The notes: generated from the sequence alone by a model not told the origin. A stretch of 8,266 nucleotides of DNA from Leptospiraceae bacterium (GCA_027485405.1 JAIXRB010000149.1:1-8266); one strand, 5' to 3'. Positions 1-6,748 are shown, numbered from the stretch's first letter. Translations and numbers: made by a program.

Positions 1-1033
1 GTTCGAGTTTTTGAAATTCATTGGGCGTGAGAACTAAGAGTTTCGCTGGCTCTCTAACAACAATGCTTGCATTCCTAGTGGTTTTTGTAAGAAAACCAAG
101 TTCTCCAAAGATCTCACCTTTCTGCAAAATGGCAATCGTAGACTTCCCAGTTTTGGTCTCGACCTGCACTTCTGCAGAGCCTTCTAAAATACAGAACAAG
201 CCTTGGCTTTCCTGAGCTTGTTTGAAAACCAAAGCCCCTCTTTCGTAAGAAATCAAATCCAACATGCTTAATAGTTTATTGGACTCTTCATCGCTAAATC
301 CGTTTAAAAAACTAAGGACCTTGTTTGGCGGGAGTACAGACTCTAAAGTCAAAGAGTTCCAAAGTTCATCGGCATCGATACTAAAAAGTGGGCGAATGTT
401 TGAGTATTTTTGAAATTTCTGCGCAAATAATTCTGCCAAGGCGGAAGTATGAGGGAATCTCTTTGCAATTCTCAAAAAAGGAGATCTGATTTCTTTCAAA
501 TACTCTATATCATCTAATAAAAAAACCATTGGAATTACGTTTCCATAGTCGGGATGATCTATATTTCGTTTGTACAATCGGTATCCAACTTGAGAATAGA
601 GCCGAACTAAATGTGGGTTCGTATCAATGAAGTCGAGAGCTATGTCGTTTTCTCGAGAAAATTCGTAGATTTTGAGACATAAGAGGCTCGCAATCGGGGT
701 AGATCTAAAACTCTTTTTTACCATGAGTTTCGTAGACATCGACACCTTATTTGGATAATACGGACTAAAAGCTTCCATATCATAAAGGTCTTCACACTCC
801 AATTGCCCTTCTTTTCTAAAATTAATCCGAACTGTCCCAACTACTTTCCCATCGGCCTCGGCGTAAAATAAATGTCCTGTGGTATCGAAAGGCTCGACTA
901 CGGCACGTGTCGCATGGTCGGCATAGGATTGCTTTCGATTCATTTCCTCAATATAGATCTCATAACGAAGGCGAAAAATTGCCTCACGCTCTTCTTGGGT
1001 CTCAGCAAGTTGAATTTTGATTGAAGTTGTCAT
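1..1033 (-). CDS. GNAT/FeeM-like acyltransferase fused to cyclic-nucleotide-binding domain (partial, 3' end outside window)
   Basis: This gene has no stop inside the window; 344 residues can be read from ATG at 1033 to the left edge. AGAGG at 1044-1040 is a good ribosome binding site 6 nt before the ATG. Residues about 5-180 resemble the GNAT-fold N-acyl amino acid synthase/autoinducer-synthase group: LRYEIYIEEM (22-31), the strand VVGTVRINF (64-72), a basic helix start at FRSTPIASLL (109-118), and VRLYSQVGYR (143-152), which matches the usual GNAT end of fold. Residues about 235-344 form a Crp-type cyclic-nucleotide-binding domain: FCILEGSAEV (280-289) and a phosphate-binding cassette with FGEL (309-312, Glu311) and TRNAS (319-323, Arg320). 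The Glu and Arg that bind ribose and phosphate in this family are both kept, so nucleotide binding is plausible. I infer an acyl transfer reaction controlled by cAMP or cGMP; the substrate is unknown. More domains may follow beyond the edge. Confidence 0.88.
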   Translation of the reverse strand, partial: MTTSIKIQLAETQEEREAIFRLRYEIYIEEMNRKQSYADHATRAVVEPFDTTGHLFYAEADGKVVGTVRINFRKEGQLECEDLYDMEAFSPYYPNKVSMSTKLMVKKSFRSTPIASLLCLKIYEFSRENDIALDFIDTNPHLVRLYSQVGYRLYKRNIDHPDYGNVIPMVFLLDDIEYLKEIRSPFLRIAKRFPHTSALAELFAQKFQKYSNIRPLFSIDADELWNSLTLESVLPPNKVLSFLNGFSDEESNKLLSMLDLISYERGALVFKQAQESQGLFCILEGSAEVQVETKTGKSTIAILQKGEIFGELGFLTKTTRNASIVVREPAKLLVLTPNEFQKLE

Positions 1034-1090
1034 TTTTAACCTCTGAAAAATGAAAAATCATTTGCATTTTTGGCAAAAGATAGGAATTTG
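1034..1090. promoter_or_regulatory. Short divergent intergenic region with two ribosome binding sites
   Basis: Only 57 bp separate the start of the minus-strand acyltransferase fusion from the preferred ATG of the phosphatase. AGAGG at 1040-1044 (read on the minus strand) serves the left gene and AGGA at 1082-1085 serves the right gene. A 7-bp inverted repeat, AAAAATG (1046-1052) and CATTTTT (1065-1071), lies between them and could be an operator, but the region is A/T-rich and this may be chance. I see no convincing -35/-10 pair on either strand, so promoters may overlap the coding regions. Confidence 0.4.
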
Positions 1091-2635
1091 ATGGTGGGTT
1101 TTCCGACATTTATCACATCTAGCATGACTTCTTCCCCTAAACCTGATCACAGATTTGTCTTATCCGATTATTACAAAAAACAGCTAGAAGAAATTGCACT
1201 CCAGGGCGAATTGCGAGCCGAATCCTTTGCGACCCGGTTCCGATTCTTTTTCATGGGGTTTCTCATCATCTTTGCAACCCTTGGACGACTGTCGGGCCGT
1301 CCCCCCATTGAGTTTTACTTTCAACTTTCTGCTATTTTTGTTCTACTCTTCTATAACTTTATCGTCTTTTTTACTCTCAAAAGGACAAACTCCTATTTAA
1401 ATATTTTTAAATTTTCTTCGTCTTTTCTAGAGATCTCGCTTCTAACTTTTGTTATCGGATACACTGCCTATTCTCAGAAAAACCCAAGCCTAGTCTACTC
1501 GGCTCCAATGGTTTATGTATTCTTTGTTCTAATAGCTTTAGCTTCCATTCGAAACAGCACAAAAACCATCATTTTTGCAGTCGTTGTTTTGATTTTGGAA
1601 TATGGAGCCTTGACCATTGCCTTTTATCCCGAAATGTCCATGTTAAATGAGCAATTGATGAATGTTTCGGACAGTCTCAAACCTCATTTCTTAGAAGCGG
1701 ATGGAAAATTCTTCCTCATCAATGCAATTCCGATGGGTATTTTTTTAATCCTCCTCTACATGATTGTGACGGGTGGCTTAGTTTTATATGCAATCGTAAA
1801 TACCTCTCGAACCACAAAGGCACAAGCGGATTTGATTTTTAATACAGAGAAGCAAGCTATATTAGAAGAGAACATGCGGCTGGGTATGGAGCTAGATGTT
1901 GCTCGGCAAATCCAAGCAATGGTTCTTCCTCGTAAACTGGAACTGGAGCAAATCAAAGGACTTGAGATTTCAGCTCGTATGGATCCTGCCAATGAAGTGG
2001 GCGGGGATTATTATGATGTTATCCAAAAAGAAGACGGTTCCATTTTCTTAGGAATCGGTGACGTGACGGACCACGGATTAGCATCCGGTGTCGTTATGCT
2101 AATGACCCAAAGTGCTTACTTAACTACCCTTCAGAACCAAGTCGGAAGTTTGTCGGGGTCCTTGAATTCGATCAATTCTGTATTGTTTTCTAACATTCGT
2201 GGTCGAATGAATGACATTCGAAACATGACTCTTTCCCTGTTTCTCTATCACAATGGGGTTTTGAGAACAGCAGGCCAACACGAAACAATTATGATCTACC
2301 GTGACAAAGAGAAAAAGGTGGAAACCTTCGACACAACGGACAACGGTATGCTAGTTGGACTTACTGAATCCATCTCCGAATTTGTTCACGAGAAAAAACT
2401 AGAAATCCAACCTAACGACATTGTTCTTTTGTATACCGACGGTGCAACGGAAGCCGAAAATCCAGAGAAAGTGCAATTTGGTAGCGATAGATTAAAACAA
2501 AGTTTGATCAAGCATGCACCTTTGAGCTCCACAGATCTGATTTTATCGGAACTCTTTTCTGATATCAAAGGATTTATGAATGGTGCCGAACTCTTCGATG
2601 ACATCACCCTTCTTCTATTGAAACGCAAGGTATAA
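1091..2635 (+). CDS. Membrane-anchored PP2C-type Ser/Thr phosphatase (SpoIIE family)
   Basis: The 514-residue product has about six hydrophobic segments in its first 240 residues (near 48-68, 75-97, 104-125, 133-152, 158-178, 210-237), then a charged helical linker rich in Glu/Gln (about 240-280) and a C-terminal SpoIIE/PP2C domain (about 280-514). The metal-binding signature is complete: VGGDYYD (Asp306), GDVTDHG (Asp324), LYTDGATEAEN (Asp450) and DDITLL (503-508). The family dephosphorylates phosphoserine/threonine proteins, often anti-sigma-factor antagonists; no partner gene is present here. I chose ATG 1091 because AGGA at 1082-1085 sits 5 nt upstream. A TTG at 1070 would add seven residues and has no comparable site, and ATG 1124 also lacks one. 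The usual GDVxGHG motif reads TDHG here, an apparent lineage variant and not a lost catalytic residue. The membrane part probably senses a signal and passes it through the linker. Confidence 0.9.
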   Translation: MVGFPTFITSSMTSSPKPDHRFVLSDYYKKQLEEIALQGELRAESFATRFRFFFMGFLIIFATLGRLSGRPPIEFYFQLSAIFVLLFYNFIVFFTLKRTNSYLNIFKFSSSFLEISLLTFVIGYTAYSQKNPSLVYSAPMVYVFFVLIALASIRNSTKTIIFAVVVLILEYGALTIAFYPEMSMLNEQLMNVSDSLKPHFLEADGKFFLINAIPMGIFLILLYMIVTGGLVLYAIVNTSRTTKAQADLIFNTEKQAILEENMRLGMELDVARQIQAMVLPRKLELEQIKGLEISARMDPANEVGGDYYDVIQKEDGSIFLGIGDVTDHGLASGVVMLMTQSAYLTTLQNQVGSLSGSLNSINSVLFSNIRGRMNDIRNMTLSLFLYHNGVLRTAGQHETIMIYRDKEKKVETFDTTDNGMLVGLTESISEFVHEKKLEIQPNDIVLLYTDGATEAENPEKVQFGSDRLKQSLIKHAPLSSTDLILSELFSDIKGFMNGAELFDDITLLLLKRKV

Positions 2636-2657
2636 ATTTCGCACAATTTTTGGGCTA

Positions 2658-2686
2658 TTTCCTTTGAAATCTTGGTATTTTTTTTT
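2658..2686 (+). terminator. Possible weak terminator after the phosphatase gene
   Basis: A short 5-bp stem, ATTTC and GAAAT with a CTTT loop (2657-2670 region), is followed 7 nt later by nine consecutive T at 2678-2686. The stem is weak and AT-rich, so the call rests mainly on the T tract and its place just after the phosphatase stop. Confidence 0.25.
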
Positions 2687-2709
2687 AAAACCCATAAAAT
2701 AAGAAATGA

Positions 2710-2895
2710 GCGTTGCCTGCCCAATCCAAAAAAGACAGGCTCAACGGAAAGTATTGTTTAACAGCAAGCACTCCTTCCACTATCAAAACAGGTGCAACTT
2801 ACTTTGGAACAAATCTGGATTTCAATGGAAATAACAGACCTGGTCCTACGGACTACTCTATTGGTGCCTATGAAGCTGGTAGCACCTGCAATTAG
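2710..2895 (+). pseudogene. C-terminal remnant of a 'choice-of-anchor Q' beta-helix lipoprotein
   Basis: An open stretch of about 60 codons, ending at TAG 2893-2895, carries the ending typical of choice-of-anchor Q proteins: LDFNGNNRPGP, then YSIGAYEAGSTCN at the C-terminus. Full members are secreted or lipid-anchored right-handed parallel beta-helix proteins of several hundred residues, and this motif (DxNGxxRP...IGAYE) forms their last 40 or so residues. Here a TGA at 2707-2709 closes the frame upstream, no signal peptide or helix repeats precede it, and the only start is a TTG at 2713 without a ribosome binding site. I therefore read it as the leftover tail of a deleted gene. The break point lies somewhere between about 2640 and 2740; the first 15 residues do not look like the family. 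Confidence 0.65.
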
Positions 2896-2909
2896 GATTC
2901 AAATAGGAA

Positions 2910-4568
2910 TTGCAGAACTTTTCCGATTTCTATTCAATTATTTTACCCTCCAGTGATCATGAAGAATTAGAAAGGAACTTAAAAAATAATCAAATTTCCA
3001 AAAGGAATTCATTTTTGAAACTCAAACAATTATTAATAAAATACAACCCTTATGTGCTAGTAGTCTTTCCCTGTTTTTTAAGTGATTTACTAGAATTTAC
3101 CACGGCTCTTTCGGGCAAATTTCTTATCTTTCAATATCTTCTGCAGGTTCCTGTCGAATCAAACCAAATGCCAAAGATCGGGATCATAATCTATTCATTG
3201 CTAAAGCTAGCCTATTTTTTTGTTTCCATTTATTTCTTGTGGCCAGTATTCAAAGTCAATAAAATACCTAACTCTCATTCGATCAGGGAAATACTGGAAG
3301 CTCAAACTAGAATTTTTAATTTTCCAATTTTTATTACGGGAATTGTATTTATAGAGAGTCTTTTGCAGTATTCCATTCTACTTTTTTTCAGACCCACTTT
3401 TTTGTCTTTCTATCCATTTCTATTCATTGCATTGGTCTCAACTTTCGTAACTTTCGTTCTAGCTTATTATTTTTGCGATTTCTTAAATCGATTCGTATTT
3501 ATACCCCACTGGTTTCCAAATGGGAGTTTGACGGTGTCTTGGAAATTTCATGTTCCGTCTTTATTTCTCAGATTTGGCGATATTTTTTTGATTAGTGGTT
3601 TTGTACCCATGCTTTGTTTTTTAGGGATCGTATTTCTCACAATGAAAGAAGGATTGCATGATAATTCAGAATTAGAGCGAATTTTTTTTGTATCATTGAG
3701 TCTTGCTATACTATTTTGGATCATAGGCGCAATACTTACATTTTTGAACAGCAAAGCCTTCTTAATTCCTTTAAAGTCTATGGAAAACGCAATTAGTAAC
3801 TTCGGTTTAGGAAATTTTACTTCTCGAGTCATTGTACATAGTGCTGATCAAGTAGGAACATTGGAAGCGGCCATCAACCGAATGGGCAGAGAATTAGAAG
3901 AAAAGGAAATAATTAAAACAATATTTGGGCATTATGTTTCACCTACTGTGCGCGATATGATCCTCGATGGAAAAATCAACACTGATGGTGACAAAATTGA
4001 AGCTGTGATTATGTTTAGTGACATTAGATCATTTACGTCTTTATCCGAAAATCATGCGCCAGAAAACATCGTAAAATTACTGAACATCCACTTCACTCGA
4101 ATTGTTGATATAGTGAGTCAGAATGACGGTTTCGTAGATAAATTTATTGGTGATGCTGTTATGGCCGTGTTTGATGAAGAATTAACCTCAGGCAAGCATA
4201 AACTTTCGGCTCTCAGGGCGGCCGCCGCTATCTTAAATGAATTGCAAGAAACCAATCGAGAAATAGCAGAATTGGGTTTTCCTCCTCTCAAAATTGGAAT
4301 AGGAATTGCATCAGGTCCCGTGATTCGAGGAAACATAGGATCAAAAAACAGGCGTGAATTGACTGTTATAGGCGATACAGTTAATTTGGCGAGCAGACTA
4401 GAGTCAGCTACCAAAGAATACGGAAGCCCAATCTTAATGACAGAGAGAAGTTTCGATCAAGCTTGCGAAGGATATACTTCAGTTCGAAAAGTATCCGAAA
4501 TTTCAATGAATGTAAGAGGGAAAAACGATGCAGTACGAGTGTTTGGTTTGGATCTTTCAAATCAATAA
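2910..4568 (+). CDS. Membrane class III adenylate cyclase with HAMP domain
   Basis: The 552-residue product has about six membrane segments (near 47-66, 89-112, 138-160, 166-190, 221-245, 258-279), a HAMP linker (about 281-335, with the IPLKSME start) and a class III nucleotidyl cyclase domain (about 338-545). Catalytic residues are all present: metal-binding Asp371 (MFSDIRSF) and Asp415 (KFIGDAV), the purine-selecting pair Lys411 and Thr485, and transition-state Asn492 and Arg496 in DTVNLASRLES. The Lys/Thr pair is the type seen in bacterial adenylate cyclases, so ATP to cAMP is the likely reaction in the cytoplasm under control of the membrane sensor. The start is uncertain: TTG 2910 has AGGA either 12 nt (2894-2897) or 1 nt away, whereas the in-frame TTG at 3015 has AGGA at 3003-3006 with an 8-nt spacer and would give a 517-residue protein that keeps all domains. 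Confidence 0.92.
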   Translation: MQNFSDFYSIILPSSDHEELERNLKNNQISKRNSFLKLKQLLIKYNPYVLVVFPCFLSDLLEFTTALSGKFLIFQYLLQVPVESNQMPKIGIIIYSLLKLAYFFVSIYFLWPVFKVNKIPNSHSIREILEAQTRIFNFPIFITGIVFIESLLQYSILLFFRPTFLSFYPFLFIALVSTFVTFVLAYYFCDFLNRFVFIPHWFPNGSLTVSWKFHVPSLFLRFGDIFLISGFVPMLCFLGIVFLTMKEGLHDNSELERIFFVSLSLAILFWIIGAILTFLNSKAFLIPLKSMENAISNFGLGNFTSRVIVHSADQVGTLEAAINRMGRELEEKEIIKTIFGHYVSPTVRDMILDGKINTDGDKIEAVIMFSDIRSFTSLSENHAPENIVKLLNIHFTRIVDIVSQNDGFVDKFIGDAVMAVFDEELTSGKHKLSALRAAAAILNELQETNREIAELGFPPLKIGIGIASGPVIRGNIGSKNRRELTVIGDTVNLASRLESATKEYGSPILMTERSFDQACEGYTSVRKVSEISMNVRGKNDAVRVFGLDLSNQ

Positions 4569-4719
4569 TCCAGCTTTACTGCTTCATTCTTGGAAAGAGT
4601 AAGTAATTTGGATTTGGCCGAGCCAGAACTTTGTGAAATTAAAGAAGGAAGGTTTCAGCTGGGGTGAGATAGGTTTTCTGTCGGAAGAGAAATAGACCCA
4701 CGGATACCCAACCCCATTT
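4569..4719. other. Intergenic stretch without a recognisable gene; possible repeat or element debris
   Basis: No complete gene was found between the cyclase stop and the transposase fragment. On the minus strand the region is open for about 50 codons in one frame (down to TGA at 4586-4584), reading for example GYPWVYFSSDRKPISP, but there is no start codon with a ribosome binding site and I do not recognise a family. It begins where the transposase fragment ends, so it may be later-inserted or rearranged DNA. No hairpin strong enough to be a cyclase terminator was seen. Confidence 0.35.
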
Positions 4720-4788
4720 TTAGCGATCGAGGGCTCGCTTTACTGCCGCAACTCTAAACTCTGGAGAATATTTTGATCGTCTTGCCAT
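4720..4788 (-). pseudogene. 5' fragment of IS transposase OrfA (HTH_Tnp_1 type)
   Basis: From ATG 4788 a 22-residue reading frame gives MARRSKYSPEFRVAAVKRAL before ending at TAA 4722-4720. The RRSKYSPEFRxxAVK pattern is the beginning of the helix-turn-helix protein (OrfA, pfam01527 type) of IS3-like elements, normally about 90-110 residues long. AGAGG just upstream (4797-4793 on the minus strand) is a fitting ribosome binding site, so the fragment still has a natural gene start. All of the rest of OrfA and all of OrfB are missing, so this is element debris and it cannot transpose. Inverted-repeat ends were not identifiable by eye. The family is inferred from the N-terminal motif only; IS66-type elements carry similar proteins. 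Confidence 0.65.
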
Positions 4789-4805
4789 ACTTATACCTCT
4801 TGCTC

Positions 4806-4819
4806 TTTTTGCGCAAAAA
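4806..4819. repeat. 14-bp perfect palindrome
   Basis: TTTTTGCGCAAAAA is a perfect loop-free palindrome. It lies 18 bp upstream of the transposase fragment start and downstream of the propeller lipoprotein gene on the minus strand. It might be a binding site belonging to the lost element, or part of a weak terminator for the lipoprotein gene; the sequence does not decide. Confidence 0.4.
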
Positions 4820-4873
4820 AGGTTTCCGTTTTTATGTACTTAGCCTAATAATTTGATTAAAAGATTCAGAAGC

Positions 4874-6544
4874 TTATTGACCCTTTATAATATTCCCGCC
4901 ATTCCCTACAACATAGCAAACACTTGCCGAAGGGCAAAACCCAGCATTCAATGCAGTAGAAGAAAGAGAAAGGCTAGAAGTGTTCTGGAAATTCCAACCA
5001 GTTCCAGTCGTCGACAACACCACGCTTCCACCTGCTCCAGAAAAAATACAATTCGTACTCCCACTAATACACATCCCCACTCCTAACCCATTTCCTGTGC
5101 CGAATCCCACGCTTGACCAAGTAGTTCCTCCATTGCTTGTGACCCTTCCTAGAGTGCTTGCGCTAGCTGATGGGGCGTAACAAGTTGTGGAATTAGAACA
5201 TGTCATCCCTACAATATTTGAAGTCATTCCGGTAGTCTGAGAAAACCAATTTGTTCCACCATTCGTAGTTCTTAGCACCGTTCCACTATTTCCTCCAATA
5301 TAACATGTATTTGTATCCAAACAAACAATTTGATTCAACGTATTCGTTGTTCCAGAGGTTTGAGCATTCCAATTTGTGCCGCCATCCGTTGTACCGCGAA
5401 TTGTACCGGAAAGACCTATAGCAATGCAGTTAGTAGAAGACGGGCAAGCTAAATAAACTAAAGCATTTGCTGTTCCAGAAGTTTGCGCAGTCCAATTTGT
5501 GCCGCCATCCGTTGTTTTGAGAATCGTACCCCCTGAACCTGTCGCATAGCAGATAGCAGAAGTCGGGCATGCAATTGCGCTAAGATTGTTGCCAGTCCCA
5601 GAGGTTTGCACAGTCCAACTCGTTCCGCCATTTGTAGTTTTGCGGATCACGCCGGCATTACCGACGACATAACATGTATTTACATCAGGGCATTTAATAT
5701 CCCATAATGTTGTTGTAACGCCAGATGTCAGGGAACTCCAAGTCAAGGAATCGCTTACTTTAATTCCAAAAGTTCCAGAGGAAGTCCCAGAGAATAGCCT
5801 AACACGAAGAATCAAATCTTCTGTTGCGGGCGCAGTTACTGACCTCTGGGTAAAAAAAGCAGAATCAGTGTCTGTAAACACACTTGTAGTTCCGTTTGCT
5901 CGCAATGCACTCACAATAACATCTGCAGTGAATGAAGAGTTTCCTTCAAAAGAATCATTCCAGGAAACAAAGTAAACTCTCCCTGATGTAACGGGTACTC
6001 TAAAATAAACAAATTCGGAACTAGAACTCGCAATTCCAGAAAGATAGTCAGCATTGATTGTTAAAGCATTCATCGTTGCTATCGTAAAACTATTGGAGCT
6101 GGTGGCAGTTGAGGTTCCGACTGTTACGGAAATTGTCCCTGACGTTGCCCCTGAAGGAACTGAGACAGTTAGAGATGTTGTAGTTGCGGAGGTTACTATA
6201 GCGGAAGTCCCATTGAATCTCACAGTATTATTGGCCGAAGTAGAAGAAAAATTGGTTCCTGAAATTATAACCGTTGTTCCAGCAATACCACTAGCTGGCG
6301 TAAAACTTGTAACTGTAGTGGAACTTGTAACTGTAGTGGAACTTGTGGTTGTTCCAGATGTTGTTCCGGTGGAAGTCGTTCCGGATGCCGTAGATCCAGC
6401 AGAAATAAGCTGTGATGCAGAATTTGCAATGGATATAGTAAGGAGACTTGTAAGAGGATTACTTTCTTCTTTTTGAGAAGGAATGACATTACAGCCAGTT
6501 GAGAGAATTAGACTAAAACATAGCGCACAATAGATCGAATTCAT
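4874..6544 (-). CDS. Lipoprotein with IPT/TIG domain and seven-repeat Cys-paired Ycf48/BNR-like beta-propeller
   Basis: The 556-residue product begins with a lipoprotein signal peptide, LILSTGC, lipidated Cys18. A Ser/Thr/Gly-rich linker (about 41-78) is followed by an IPT/TIG fold (about 79-155: FTPASGIAGT, ISGTNFS, VRFNGT, LTVSVPSGATSG), a beta-sandwich region of pre-peptidase-like character (about 158-264), and seven repeats (about 267-556) of Ycf48/BNR type with the turn TTxGGTxW. Repeat spacing is 41 residues for five repeats, then 43 and 45. Each repeat has a Cys pair: 285/291, 326/332, 367/373, 408/414, 449/455, 492/499, 537/543. A closed seven-bladed propeller on the cell or outer-membrane surface is inferred; the ligand is unknown. 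I chose ATG 6544 because the lipobox lies 18 residues in and AGGAG (6559-6555) lies 10 nt upstream; an in-frame ATG at 6610 would bury the signal peptide. It stands alone, divergent from a toxin-antitoxin pair. Confidence 0.88.
   Translation of the reverse strand: MNSIYCALCFSLILSTGCNVIPSQKEESNPLTSLLTISIANSASQLISAGSTASGTTSTGTTSGTTTSSTTVTSSTTVTSFTPASGIAGTTVIISGTNFSSTSANNTVRFNGTSAIVTSATTTSLTVSVPSGATSGTISVTVGTSTATSSNSFTIATMNALTINADYLSGIASSSSEFVYFRVPVTSGRVYFVSWNDSFEGNSSFTADVIVSALRANGTTSVFTDTDSAFFTQRSVTAPATEDLILRVRLFSGTSSGTFGIKVSDSLTWSSLTSGVTTTLWDIKCPDVNTCYVVGNAGVIRKTTNGGTSWTVQTSGTGNNLSAIACPTSAICYATGSGGTILKTTDGGTNWTAQTSGTANALVYLACPSSTNCIAIGLSGTIRGTTDGGTNWNAQTSGTTNTLNQIVCLDTNTCYIGGNSGTVLRTTNGGTNWFSQTTGMTSNIVGMTCSNSTTCYAPSASASTLGRVTSNGGTTWSSVGFGTGNGLGVGMCISGSTNCIFSGAGGSVVLSTTGTGWNFQNTSSLSLSSTALNAGFCPSASVCYVVGNGGNIIKGQ
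5368..5515. repeat. Two identical 25-bp DNA copies within the propeller repeats
   Basis: An identical 25-bp stretch occurs at 5368-5392 and 5491-5515, exactly 123 bp (41 codons) apart, encoding the TTDGGTNW turn of adjacent blades. Neighbouring blades share shorter matches. The identity shows recent duplication or homogenisation of blades. Confidence 0.8.
6304..6346. repeat. 18-bp in-frame tandem repeat in the lipoprotein linker
   Basis: Two perfect copies of an 18-bp unit (6304-6321 and 6322-6339) are followed by 7 bp of a third. On the coding strand the unit gives a six-residue Thr/Val/Ser block, read as STTVTSSTTVTS. Because the unit is a multiple of three, copy-number slippage would change linker length without breaking the frame. 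More diverged Gly-Thr-Thr-Ser coding repeats continue to about 6400. Confidence 0.85.
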
Positions 6545-6748
6545 TTCCGACAGACTCCTGGAAGTTTCCTTAAAAACCACATGCTTAAAGAATGAGAAAT
6601 TTAAAATCATGTCAATATAAAAAAAGTTAATCGAGGCGATAGTCTAGCGCCCATTATCATGTAATTACGTCTCATTGTTTTTCAGAGATTTCCGAGAAAT
6701 ACGATAAGAAAAGAATCGAATTTCGAAAGTAAACATATTGACAGTTCT
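6545..6748. promoter_or_regulatory. Divergent intergenic region with candidate -35 boxes and inverted repeats
   Basis: This region separates the lipoprotein gene (left) from the antitoxin gene (right). A perfect TTGACA lies at 6615-6610 on the minus strand, facing the lipoprotein, and another at 6738-6743 on the plus strand, facing the antitoxin; neither has a good -10 at 16-18 bp, so the promoter calls are weak. Two short inverted repeats precede the antitoxin: ATTTC-CGA-GAAAT (6688-6700) and TCGAA-T-TTCGA (6716-6726). Such sites are where an autorepressing antitoxin would bind, which is inference from the family. No gene or RNA was recognised here. Confidence 0.35.

Noticed and set aside
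21..215. Plus-strand 64-codon reading frame
   Set aside because: It lies inside the minus-strand cNMP-binding domain, which has clear family motifs; no ribosome binding site or family match.
2386..2724. Minus-strand 112-codon frame across the phosphatase end
   Set aside because: It is a shadow of the phosphatase catalytic domain, which carries the DDIT and TDG motifs on the plus strand.
3548..4414. Two minus-strand frames inside the cyclase gene
   Set aside because: They overlap the conserved HAMP and catalytic domains and show no family features.
6304..6346. CRISPR-like repeat
   Set aside because: Units are directly adjacent without spacers and code for a protein linker, so this is a simple tandem repeat.
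6054..6476. Plus-strand 140-codon Val/Glu/Pro-rich frame
   Set aside because: It is the antisense reading of the Ser/Thr/Gly linker and IPT domain of the lipoprotein; its odd composition is explained by the repeats on the other strand.
6265..6489. Minus-strand 74-codon Leu/Gln-rich frame
   Set aside because: It is an out-of-frame reading of the same low-complexity linker; no independent start signal.
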